A DNA stretch of 6,779 nucleotides from an uncultured Candidatus Saccharibacteria bacterium (GCA_948571325.1 CAOZKB010000055.1:1-6779), one strand, 5' to 3'. Shown: positions 1-6,230, numbered from the stretch's first letter. Notes: generated by a model from the sequence alone, not told the origin. Made by a program: numbers and translations.

Positions 1-140
1 AAAAACACCATTTTATCCTTTTAGCGTAAAAGCTTCAGTTTATTTCCCAGAGGTGAAAATTCTCCCGCTTTCTCCTCCTTTTTTCAAATTTCTTCCGCTT
101 ATTTTCTCCCGAAACTCAGACACTTTTACTATTTTTGTCT
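1..140. other. Left-edge non-coding stretch with pyrimidine-rich tract
   Basis: No gene is supported here. Positions 60-111 are almost all C and T on the + strand (purines on the minus strand), interrupted by AAA around 86-88. The octamer TTCTCCCG occurs twice, at 60-67 and 104-111. AGGAGG-like stretches on the minus strand are not followed by a usable start codon. On the minus strand this is the region beyond the surface-protein gene. I see no GC-rich hairpin with a U-run that would make a convincing terminator. Confidence 0.4.
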
Positions 141-164
141 AAATTTATACACCTGTATAAGTTT
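141..164. repeat. 24-bp near-perfect palindrome
   Basis: The core is TTATACA-CC-TGTATAA, a perfect 7-bp inverted repeat around two bases. AAA/TTT arms extend it outside one mismatched pair. It lies about 110 bases past the stop of the surface-protein gene and contains the stop of the in-frame extension described for 172-270. It could be a weak AU-rich hairpin at the end of the transcript or a dimeric-regulator operator for a gene beyond the left edge. The RNA stem would be AU-rich and has no U-run after it on the minus strand, so a classical terminator is not well supported. Confidence 0.45.
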
Positions 165-171
165 TCCCACT

Positions 172-270
172 AGAACCGCCGAAAATCACCAAAACTATCA
201 AAAACACCAAAATTATCAGAATCATCAAACCGCCAAAATTACCAAAGCCACCAGAAACATTAAATCCACC
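172..270 (-). repeat. Imperfect 9-bp tandem repeat, in frame past the surface-protein stop
   Basis: On the minus strand, eleven consecutive 9-nt units follow one another, each roughly Gly/hydrophobic codon, Gly/hydrophobic codon, then TTT/TTG/TCT. They are G/T-rich on this strand and A/C-rich on the other. They stay in frame with the preceding gene after its TAA (276-274). The translated units begin Gly-Gly-Phe, Asn-Val-Ser, Gly-Gly-Phe, Gly-Asn-Phe, Gly-Gly-Leu. Five wholly hydrophobic triplets follow (MIL, IIL, VFL, IVL, VIF), then Gly-Gly-Ser. The frame closes at TAA 147-145, giving 42 codons after the first stop. A start-to-stop reading from ATG 225-223 would give a 26-residue hydrophobic peptide, but it has no good ribosome-binding site. 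The hydrophobic character may just reflect T in the second codon position; another frame also reads hydrophobic for 11 codons. Confidence 0.55.
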
Positions 271-273
271 AAT

Positions 274-1932
274 TTACCTCACCACACACCGCACCGGCAA
301 ACCATATTTAAAATCCTGTTCACTGTTCGGATAAACCGCATCACGATGAACTTCCCAGTCAAACATCACGTTATTCAACGACGTTGCACTGCTTGTCCAA
401 ACATAACCAAAACCACCGACATTATAAACACCTCCCGCCCAAGATGCCACATATCCCGACCTGACGGCATAAACCGGATCTAGGATCAAGTTTTGATTTG
501 CTCCACTCTCCGCATCAAGCGCAAAAGTCGCAACAGCTGTTTTTCCATAATGCCCGTCTGTTACTATGTACTGTGCCGATTCCGGATAACCATAAGCCAG
601 CATCAATCGATAAAAACTCTTTTCCATGTCAAACGGCAATCCTGTTACCTTGCTTCCCCCTGCCATTGGCAACTGCCAATTAGCTGGGCAAACGCTATCT
701 GGTGCATTCTTCACCTTAGTTGCATCTTCCTCCGCGCCCGTGCTCACTAACCCCACAGCGCTCCCTGCCGTCGCCGTATTCCAAGCATAATAATTACCTA
801 ATAAATAATGCGCATTATATTGATTATTCTTCACGCTAACATTCGACCCTAGATCCGCACTTTGCCAATTTTCCCCCTCCACTTTCGTCAAAATCTTCTC
901 TTGTACGCATTTCTCCAAAGTCTGCGTAGACGTAACCGTTGTGCAAGCTTGATAATCCACCGGTGAATTTAATACATACTCCCCTAAATTCCAACTCCTC
1001 GCTTCAGTCTGCGAAGGATTACTGACCGGTTGTGGCACTTCATTCGAGGTTGGGAAGTCTGCCTGCCAAGTTCTGCCCACACTGATGTCGCTGTCCGCGC
1101 TACTTAATGTCCGCATCACTGTGTTACCGCTACTGTCTTTATAGCTTAAGTCTAGGGCCAAATTTTGCGTCATCCAGCAGTTTTGATCAGCCAACTTGCT
1201 TACCCAGTATTGCTTGCCATCGCGGATATCAATTAACTGCTTGCTTACCTCATTTCCCGGCGTGATATTGCCCGTGTTCGCACAAATTCCCACCGTCATA
1301 TCTTGCATGTAGACTGCTTGAGTAAGATTAGAAATCACCGTTGGATTTGCTACTACGGATACCATTACCGAGTTACTATATTGCCCCGCTGGCAGTTCTG
1401 TATTTACCTTAGCTCCAAAGGTGAGATTATAAGTATCACCAGTTGTGGTTTTTGATTCATTGTAAATTTTCGTGTCATTAGTTGGTACAGCTGCATATTG
1501 CGTAGCACTCATAGCTTCCCCCTTTGTCAAAGCATAACCCCAAGTATTATTCGTAAAGCCACTTGGCGTCGGCGTACCCGCTACTGCTTGAATCACCTGT
1601 GTTTTATCGGGGTTGGTCATATTATTGGTCGCATCGATCGTCTTTAGGTAGAGGCTATAACCCTCTTGGTTATTAGTACTAACCGTCAAATTAGTTGGCG
1701 TACTAGCAAAAGTACCATCGCCCGTCGGCGTTACGTCAATCGCCACTTCCGAATCCAACGCCACCGAAACGGTGGCAACATTACTCTTAGCAACTACCCC
1801 ATCACTTGTAGCATTAGTATCAGTAGTTACCGGATAAATAAACATCGCCATTAAAAGAACCAACATCTCAACCGAGCAAAAGCCACAGATTTCCCTTTGT
1901 CGTTTAATTTTGGTATTACAAGCGTTAGCCAT
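274..1932 (-). CDS. Exported FISUMP-domain surface protein with prepilin-like N terminus
   Basis: A 552-residue protein, probably displayed on the cell envelope; its ligand is unknown. A perfect AGGAGG (1943-1938) lies 5 nt before ATG 1932, which fixes the start. The N terminus has a basic leader (K8, K10, R11, R13) and then G17-F18-C-S-V-E22 followed by a hydrophobic stretch to about residue 35. That matches the prepilin peptidase rule (cleavage after Gly, Phe at +1, Glu at +5), although the hydrophobic part is short; an ordinary Sec signal is the alternative. Residues ~45-195 are a Thr/Asn/Val-rich beta-type region of the kind seen in Saccharibacteria surface proteins. Residues ~232-552 resemble the Fibrobacter succinogenes major paralogous domain: IDIRDGKQYWVSKLADQNCW at 234-253, a CPANWQLP segment at 415-422, YVWTSS at 510-515 and a terminal GLPVRCV. 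Six cysteines (217, 252, 330, 342, 415, 549) lie outside the leader and could form disulfides. It follows gyrA by 327 nt, with its own likely promoter. The domain name comes from motif recall and was not confirmed by a search. Confidence 0.85.
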   Translation of the reverse strand: MANACNTKIKRQREICGFCSVEMLVLLMAMFIYPVTTDTNATSDGVVAKSNVATVSVALDSEVAIDVTPTGDGTFASTPTNLTVSTNNQEGYSLYLKTIDATNNMTNPDKTQVIQAVAGTPTPSGFTNNTWGYALTKGEAMSATQYAAVPTNDTKIYNESKTTTGDTYNLTFGAKVNTELPAGQYSNSVMVSVVANPTVISNLTQAVYMQDMTVGICANTGNITPGNEVSKQLIDIRDGKQYWVSKLADQNCWMTQNLALDLSYKDSSGNTVMRTLSSADSDISVGRTWQADFPTSNEVPQPVSNPSQTEARSWNLGEYVLNSPVDYQACTTVTSTQTLEKCVQEKILTKVEGENWQSADLGSNVSVKNNQYNAHYLLGNYYAWNTATAGSAVGLVSTGAEEDATKVKNAPDSVCPANWQLPMAGGSKVTGLPFDMEKSFYRLMLAYGYPESAQYIVTDGHYGKTAVATFALDAESGANQNLILDPVYAVRSGYVASWAGGVYNVGGFGYVWTSSATSLNNVMFDWEVHRDAVYPNSEQDFKYGLPVRCVVR

Positions 1933-2029
1933 TTGTGCCTCCTATAAGTTTACTATCAACTCTAGTGGCTGAACCATCGCCCTGTTTCTTGTCTTCCAAA
2001 CACAGTTCTAAAAAGGGTGCCACGACGAG
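1933..2029 (-). other. Leader between inverted-repeat element and surface-protein start
   Basis: This 97-nt stretch joins the 3' arm of the inverted-repeat element to ATG 1932. A T-run (CCCTTTTTA on the minus strand, about 2019-2011) comes soon after the 3' arm at 2030. No GC-rich hairpin directly precedes the run, so it is at best a weak terminator. If transcription starts near 2201, this stretch is the 3' part of a ~270-nt 5' untranslated leader that ends in the AGGAGG of the surface-protein gene. No small ORF with a ribosome-binding site was found. Confidence 0.35.
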
Positions 2030-2202
2030 TTGAATAGAATTACCAACGCAGTTTTGCAAATATTGCAAATCAGAGTCAGTGTGTCGTAACACCCAAATCA
2101 TTCTGATTCACAAATAATCACGCATCAGCGTAAAATCTCAACAGATCAAATTAGTATTTCATCAATACCAAAAACACTGCGTCTAATTGTAATTCTATTC
2201 AA
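2030..2202 (-). ncRNA. Candidate structured RNA or 5' leader closed by a 14-bp stem
   Basis: A perfect 14-bp inverted repeat closes the segment: 2189-2202 pairs with 2030-2043 (TTGAATAGAATTAC in both, one on each strand). Inside it a second 7-bp pair is perfect (2176-2182 with 2046-2052, ACGCAGT and ACTGCGT). Further possible hairpins on the minus-strand RNA are GUAUU/AAUAC (2168-2154), GAUCU/AGAUU (2147-2134), ACGC-UGAU-GCGU (2131-2120), AAUCAGA/UCUGAUU (2108-2102 with 2074-2068) enclosing GUGU-UACG-ACAC with a UNCG-type loop (2092-2081), and UUGCAA-UAU-UUGCAA (2068-2054). A TATAAT box sits so that transcription should begin at the first base or so of the closing stem. I do not recognise the family: it lacks a tmRNA or SRP signature and is more branched than a typical 6S RNA. 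Small hairpins are expected by chance in such sequence; the two long-range stems are the real evidence. A MITE-like element is an alternative, but I see no target-site duplication. Confidence 0.42.
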
Positions 2203-2207
2203 TACTT

Positions 2208-2213
2208 ATTATA
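2208..2213 (-). promoter_or_regulatory. Probable -10 box (TATAAT)
   Basis: The minus strand reads TATAAT at 2213-2208, a perfect sigma-70-type -10 hexamer lying 47 nt after the gyrA stop. The expected start of transcription is near 2201, at the edge of the 14-bp closing stem. No good -35 is seen: at 17-nt spacing the hexamer is TGCTTG (2236-2231), and TTGTGG (2233-2228) is too close. There is no TG in the extended -10 position. It would drive the RNA/leader and the surface-protein gene independently of gyrA. Confidence 0.5.
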
Positions 2214-2259
2214 CTACACTTTTGCAACCACAAGCAGATTTTTCACCAAATTCTACCCC

Positions 2260-4818
2260 CTACTTTTCCTCCGCCTCTTCATCTGGAAGCACAATTCCTA
2301 ATGATGCCACCGTATCGCCATCATTCATTTTCATTATACGTACGCCTTGCGTTGCCCGACCCAAAGTTGGAATCTCCTTCACCGCCACACGAATCGCTTG
2401 GCCCTTCGTTGACATCATAATCACTTCCTTCGCCGCCGGGTCCAGCGTATGTACCGCCACAATCGGACCGGTCTTTTCCGTCACGCTCGCTACTTTAATG
2501 CCTACACCACCCCTAGCATGCGTTGGGAAATTCTTCGCCTGTGTTGCTTTACCGTAACCATTTGCCGACATTACTAGCAACTTCTGTCCCTCATCACGAA
2601 TAATATCCATCCCTACAATTTCATCTTTTGGTCGCAAACGAATTCCTCGTACCCCTTTTGCGCTTCGTCCCATCGCTCGCACATCTTTTTCGTTGAAACG
2701 CATCGCCTGCCCCGCCGAAGTTGACATTACTACATCATTTTCACCAGTCGTCTCTTGTATCCACATCAATTCGTCACTTGGGTCAAGCTTAATCGCAATC
2801 ATGCCATTCGCCCTCAGCGTCAAAAACTCTTTTACAGCCGTTTTCTTGATCGTTCCCTTCTTCGTTGCCATAAAGAGGTAACCATTCGCATTCTCGCCTT
2901 GCTTAATTATAGTAGTAACCTTCTCATCTGGATGCATATTAAGTAAGTTCACCGCTGCCGTACCCTTCGCCACCATTGATGCCTGCGGCACTTCATATGC
3001 TTTCATCCGAAAAATCCGTCCTTGATTAGTGAAGAATAGCAAATAATCGTGCGAATTTGCCGTCACAATTTGCGCAATTACATCCTCGTCCTTCGTCGTC
3101 ATTCCTCGACGCCCCTTACCGCCCCGATTCTGCCGCTTGAAATCACCCTGCAACACTCGTTTCAAATAATTCTCCGCCGTGAGCAAAATCACGCTCTCCT
3201 CATCAGGGATCAACTCCTCCTCCGAAAACTTCCCTACTTCATGGTTAAAGATTTTACTGCGGCGTTCATCACCATATTTTTCTTTCATCGCCAAAAGCTC
3301 TTCCTTCACCACGCGTAGCACTTCCACCTCACTCGCCAAAATAGCTTCCAACTTACCGATTAATTCGTGCAGCTGTCGCAATTCTTCTTCAATCTTATCG
3401 CGTTCTAGCCCTTGCAATCGCCGAAGTTGCATCGCCAAAATCGCCGCCGCCTGAATTTCACTCAAACCAAACCGCTCCATCAAGCGCTTGTCGGCATCAT
3501 CATAACTTTCGCGAATCGTCTTGATTACTTCGTCAATGCTATCTAGCGCAATCTTCAAACCCTCAAGAATATGCGCTCGTTCTTTCGCCTTTCGAAGTTC
3601 AAATTCCGTCCTACGCCGTACTACTTTCTGCCGATGCTTAATAAACTCCGCTAAAATCTCTTTCAACCCCAAAATCCGCGGCTGCACCCCATCCACCAAT
3701 GCCAACATGTTATAATGAAAGGTCGTTTGTAGCTGCGTCATCTTATACAGTTGGTTCAAAATCTTCTTCGGAAAAGCGTCTTTTTTCAGTTCCACCACTA
3801 CTCGAATCTTACCACGCGCCGATTCATCACGAGCATCAGCAATATGATCAAGCTTTTTGTTGAGAACTAGTTCCCTCACCTTTTCGATGAACCCTTCCTT
3901 GCTCATCCCATACGGCACCTCTGTAATCACAATCTGGTAACGACCATTTTTCTTCTCTTCTATCCCCGCCACCGCACGGATTACTACGCTTCCCTTCCCC
4001 GTCGCATAGGCCTGTTTCATCGGCGCGCCACCATACACCTCCGCGCCCGTCGGAAAATCCGGCCCTTTCACATGTTGCATTAAACCATCCAAACTAATCT
4101 CTGGATCGTCAATCTGTGCTACTGTTGCATCAATGACTTCGCCCAAATTGTGTGGCGGAATATTGGTCGCCATCCCCACCGCAATACCCATCTGACCATT
4201 CAGCAAAATATTCGGCACCGCTGCTGGCAAAACTACCGGCTCTTGTTCGCTACCATCAAAATTATCCCGAAAATCTACCGTTTCCTTCTCAATATCCGTC
4301 AAAAGTTCCGCCCCCACCTTATCCATTCTCGCCTCCGTATACCTCGAAGCCGCCGCATCGTCACCATCCATCGAACCGAAGTTACCTTGTCCCTCCACCA
4401 AGGTATAACGCATCTTCCAGTTCTGCGCCAAATTCACCATCGCATCATAAATTGACGAGTCGCCATGCGGGTGATATTTACCCATCACTTCACCCACGAT
4501 ACGCGCCGACTTCACCGTCGCATGTGGCGCTTTCCAACCATTTTTGTTCATTGCGTATAAAATGCGTCGATTCACCGGTTTCAGACCATCTCGCACGTCT
4601 GGCAACGCCCGATCAATAATCACTGACATCGAGTAGCGCAGGAAATAATTCTCCATCGTCGTCTCGACGTCACGCTTCTCCACCCCATCAATCACCTCTC
4701 CCTCAACTACTGCTTCCCCCACGCTCACGTCTTTGACATCCTTGATTTCCTCCGGAGCATCCCCCTCTGGCATCATCTCCTCATTCTTCAAATTTTTATC
4801 ATCTTTATCACTTGCCAT
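2260..4818 (-). CDS. gyrA: DNA gyrase subunit A
   Basis: The 852-residue catalytic subunit of DNA gyrase, which with GyrB introduces negative supercoils using ATP. AAGGAGT (4831-4825) lies 6 nt before ATG 4818. Homology to the canonical N terminus starts near residue 48, so about 38 residues, mostly acidic, precede it compared with E. coli GyrA. The breakage-reunion domain spans ~50-530. The catalytic tyrosine is Y160 (in ASRYTEAR), matching E. coli Y122. In the quinolone region, S121 and D125 (in YHPHGDSSIYD) match E. coli S83 and D87, so the usual resistance substitutions are absent. The GyrA box Q563-NRGGKG marks the DNA-wrapping C-terminal beta-pinwheel (~540-845) and favours gyrase over topoisomerase IV. 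The protein ends in a short acidic tail. It follows the gyrB stop by 15 nt in a gyrB-gyrA operon. No strong terminator is seen after its TAG. Confidence 0.97.
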   Translation of the reverse strand: MASDKDDKNLKNEEMMPEGDAPEEIKDVKDVSVGEAVVEGEVIDGVEKRDVETTMENYFLRYSMSVIIDRALPDVRDGLKPVNRRILYAMNKNGWKAPHATVKSARIVGEVMGKYHPHGDSSIYDAMVNLAQNWKMRYTLVEGQGNFGSMDGDDAAASRYTEARMDKVGAELLTDIEKETVDFRDNFDGSEQEPVVLPAAVPNILLNGQMGIAVGMATNIPPHNLGEVIDATVAQIDDPEISLDGLMQHVKGPDFPTGAEVYGGAPMKQAYATGKGSVVIRAVAGIEEKKNGRYQIVITEVPYGMSKEGFIEKVRELVLNKKLDHIADARDESARGKIRVVVELKKDAFPKKILNQLYKMTQLQTTFHYNMLALVDGVQPRILGLKEILAEFIKHRQKVVRRRTEFELRKAKERAHILEGLKIALDSIDEVIKTIRESYDDADKRLMERFGLSEIQAAAILAMQLRRLQGLERDKIEEELRQLHELIGKLEAILASEVEVLRVVKEELLAMKEKYGDERRSKIFNHEVGKFSEEELIPDEESVILLTAENYLKRVLQGDFKRQNRGGKGRRGMTTKDEDVIAQIVTANSHDYLLFFTNQGRIFRMKAYEVPQASMVAKGTAAVNLLNMHPDEKVTTIIKQGENANGYLFMATKKGTIKKTAVKEFLTLRANGMIAIKLDPSDELMWIQETTGENDVVMSTSAGQAMRFNEKDVRAMGRSAKGVRGIRLRPKDEIVGMDIIRDEGQKLLVMSANGYGKATQAKNFPTHARGGVGIKVASVTEKTGPIVAVHTLDPAAKEVIMMSTKGQAIRVAVKEIPTLGRATQGVRIMKMNDGDTVASLGIVLPDEEAEEK

Positions 4819-4833
4819 TCATCTACTCCTTTC

Positions 4834-4944
4834 CTAAAAGTCCAATTCATCCAAATCAACGCTTGCTGCCCCAGCCTGAATAAAGTTTTTCCTCAAATCT
4901 ACTTGGTCACCCATCAATTTCGTGAACACTGCATCTGCCTTCTT
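4834..4944 (-). CDS. gyrB: DNA gyrase subunit B, C-terminal fragment
   Basis: The frame ending at TAG 4836-4834 encodes KKADAVFTKLMGDQVDLRKN followed by FIQAGAASVDLDELDF. The block VFTKLMGDQVDLRKNFI matches the conserved end of GyrB (in E. coli, LMGDKVEPRREFIE), where the TOPRIM/C-terminal region meets GyrA. Only about 36 codons are present. Upstream of roughly 4944 the same frame reads residues unlike GyrB (the conserved LLQVTVEDA-type segment is missing) and meets TGA, because the sequence has switched to an ABC transporter gene. Its spacing to gyrA (15 nt, with the gyrA ribosome-binding site just after the stop) is that of a normal operon. The truncation is more likely an assembly chimera than a biological gene break, since gyrB is essential. 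Confidence 0.85.
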   Translation of the reverse strand, partial: KKADAVFTKLMGDQVDLRKNFIQAGAASVDLDELDF

Positions 4945-4947
4945 CCA
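4939..4947. other. Junction between two unrelated sequences
   Basis: On the minus strand the ABC ATPase frame is convincing up to Gly16 (codon 4946-4944). The GyrB frame is convincing from Lys codons at 4944-4939 onward. Both genes are therefore broken within the same few bases, in different reading frames. No transposon end, integrase, tRNA or direct repeat marks the site. Gene content and base composition change here: AT-richer, Saccharibacteria-like sequence lies to the left, and GC-richer, Clostridia-like transporter genes lie to the right. Confidence 0.8.
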
Positions 4948-4991
4948 TATGTTTTGCCGACGCCTTTTGCCTCAAATAATAATTCGCCCAT
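4944..4991 (-). CDS. Sugar ABC transporter ATP-binding protein, N-terminal fragment
   Basis: ATG 4991 is preceded by AGGAGGGG (5003-4996), which overlaps the permease stop codon, so it is translationally coupled to that gene. The 16 residues MGELLFEAKGVGKTYG are the usual opening of RbsA/MglA-type ATPases, with the first beta strand and the K-x-Y/F-G element before the A-loop. The Walker motifs are not reached. After Gly16 the frame runs into gyrB-derived sequence and stops at TGA 4916-4914. The full protein would be expected to have about 500 residues and two nucleotide-binding domains. The identification rests on a short motif plus context directly after a cognate permease. Confidence 0.75.
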
Positions 4992-5001
4992 AAGTCCCCT
5001 C

Positions 5002-6027
5002 CTATTTCGATATGGTCTTGCGGCTGCGGCTGATGGTCAGCGTAACTGCAATGATGATGATAACGCCCTGAATAACCTTTCTCACATAAGGGTCCACGCC
5101 CATCAGAGTCAGCCAGTTGACAAGCTCCGTATAGATTAAAACGCCGACGAAGGCCGAAAGAGCGCCGCCCTTGCCTCCGGAAAGGGAACCGCCGCCGATG
5201 ACGATTGCGGTAACGACAGGAAACATCTGATTGGTTCCGAGGCTGGCCTGTCCTAATTTCAACCGGATACACTGGAGGATGCCTGCCAGTCCCGCCGTAC
5301 ATCCGCACAGGGCGAAAACCTTGATTTTGGTCAGACCGATATTGATGCCGGTGGAGGCCGCCGCTGTCTCATTGTCCCCGATGGCGTAGACGGCTCTGCC
5401 AAAAGCGGTATAGTTTAGAATCAGAGCGCCGATGATAAAGATGGCAAAAGCGATCAGCGTCAGATAGGGAATGCCTAAAAACATACCCTGAGACAATACG
5501 TTGAACAGTTCGTCCTTTGCCTGGATCGGCGTTCCCCGGTAAACAAGCACTGCCGCGCCGGTCATGATACATCCCATGGCGTAGCTGACGATAAAGGTGG
5601 CGATTCTGGCCCGTACATGGAGGAAGCCGGTCAGTGCGCCGACGGCCGTACTGATCAGAACCACCAGAAAAATGCCTAATATACCGAAATCGTTGTCATT
5701 TGAATTGTTTACGACGAGAAAGGCTACGAATGAGCCGGCAAAGCCCATAACGCCCTCGATGGAGAGGTCGATGCTTCCCAGCAGCAAAACATACATCAGT
5801 CCCGTCGAGATTACCAGAGGGATGGACATCTGGTACATAATGTTTACTACATTTCCCCACGAAAAAAAGTTTTTCTGGGAAATAGCCCCTATGACTGTCA
5901 TAATAATCAGCAGAATCAGCGGCGCATATCTTCTTATTTTATCTTTCCGTGCGTCCTCTTTCACTTTCTGCGCGAATTGCTGACCTACTGACAATGTAGA
6001 CAGAGAATCTTCCCATTTATTTTTCAT
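5002..6027 (-). CDS. Sugar ABC transporter permease, RbsC-like (BPD_transp_2 family)
   Basis: A complete 341-residue inner-membrane permease of the ribose/xylose/galactose type, which forms the channel of a sugar importer. AAGGGGA (6041-6035) lies 7 nt before ATG 6027; an overlapping ATG at 6031 stops after four codons. A basic cytoplasmic N terminus (~1-33) leads to multiple hydrophobic segments, at roughly 34-50, 69-84, 92-106, 116-136, 141-163, 183-206, 236-253, 271-280, 288-309 and 318-333. Family signatures seen are GSIDLSIEGVMGFAG (84-98, compare GGIDLSVG in RbsC), GDNETAAASTGIN (217-229) and GGGSLSGGKGG (278-288). It lies between the sugar-binding protein gene and the ATPase gene. The exact sugar cannot be read from the sequence. 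Codon and base composition are GC-richer than in gyrA. Confidence 0.95.
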   Translation of the reverse strand: MKNKWEDSLSTLSVGQQFAQKVKEDARKDKIRRYAPLILLIIMTVIGAISQKNFFSWGNVVNIMYQMSIPLVISTGLMYVLLLGSIDLSIEGVMGFAGSFVAFLVVNNSNDNDFGILGIFLVVLISTAVGALTGFLHVRARIATFIVSYAMGCIMTGAAVLVYRGTPIQAKDELFNVLSQGMFLGIPYLTLIAFAIFIIGALILNYTAFGRAVYAIGDNETAAASTGINIGLTKIKVFALCGCTAGLAGILQCIRLKLGQASLGTNQMFPVVTAIVIGGGSLSGGKGGALSAFVGVLIYTELVNWLTLMGVDPYVRKVIQGVIIIIAVTLTISRSRKTISK

Positions 6028-6110
6028 GCATACGTTCCCCTTATATCAAAAAGTCATTGCATACTATGGTTATGTGCGATATGCCAGAAGCATAATTTCC
6101 GGATTTGAAG

Positions 6111-6141
6111 AAGGTGGGTTTGCTCAGAGCAAGCCCACCTT
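6111..6141 (-). terminator. Strong intercistronic hairpin (attenuator or 3'-end stabiliser)
   Basis: Positions 6111-6124 pair with 6128-6141 around a 3-nt loop, giving a 14-pair stem with a single A-C mismatch in the minus-strand RNA (pair 6119/6133). On that strand the stem is followed by a mixed C/U run (CTTCTTC), not a clean U-tract, so termination is probably partial. It lies in the 203-nt gap between the binding-protein stop and the permease start. This is a common arrangement that keeps binding-protein mRNA more abundant than permease mRNA. A smaller stem, AATTTC/GAAATT (6214-6219 with 6227-6232), overlaps the stop codon of the binding-protein gene. Confidence 0.6.
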
Positions 6142-6230
6142 TGCAGTTATCTGCCGGATGCGCGTACTGAAATGTATGCGGTAATCTTAACGCACGGTCT
6201 GTCAGCGGCGCAAAATTTCACAGAGCGAAA

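Noticed and set aside
1..11. Possible next gene starting at ATG 11-9 on the minus strand, with AAGGA 4 nt upstream
   Set aside because: Only three codons fall inside the window and the Shine-Dalgarno is weak and close, so a gene cannot be supported.
2011..2029. Rho-independent terminator at the T-run after the inverted-repeat element
   Set aside because: There is a five-base T-run on the minus strand but no GC-rich stem directly before it.
2030..2202. MITE or insertion-sequence remnant defined by the 14-bp inverted repeats
   Set aside because: No target-site duplication is seen at the flanks and no transposase remnant is inside. The aligned promoter favours a transcribed structure, though a repeat is not fully excluded.
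4152..4619. 155-codon open frame on the plus strand opposite gyrA
   Set aside because: The reverse strand of a confident gyrA reads through by codon bias. It has low-complexity Pro/Ser/His content and no ribosome-binding site of note.
4939..4947. Horizontal transfer of a sugar transporter into a Saccharibacteria genome
   Set aside because: Both genes at the boundary are truncated, gyrB would be lost, and no integration signature is visible, so a chimeric contig is simpler.
4907..5308. 133-codon open frame on the minus strand, rich in Arg, Gly and His
   Set aside because: It overlaps the permease in another frame, crosses the chimeric junction and has no recognisable protein features. It is a shadow frame.
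5597..5983. 128-codon open frame on the plus strand opposite the permease
   Set aside because: It is antisense to a well-supported membrane permease, and its composition is simply the complement of hydrophobic codons.
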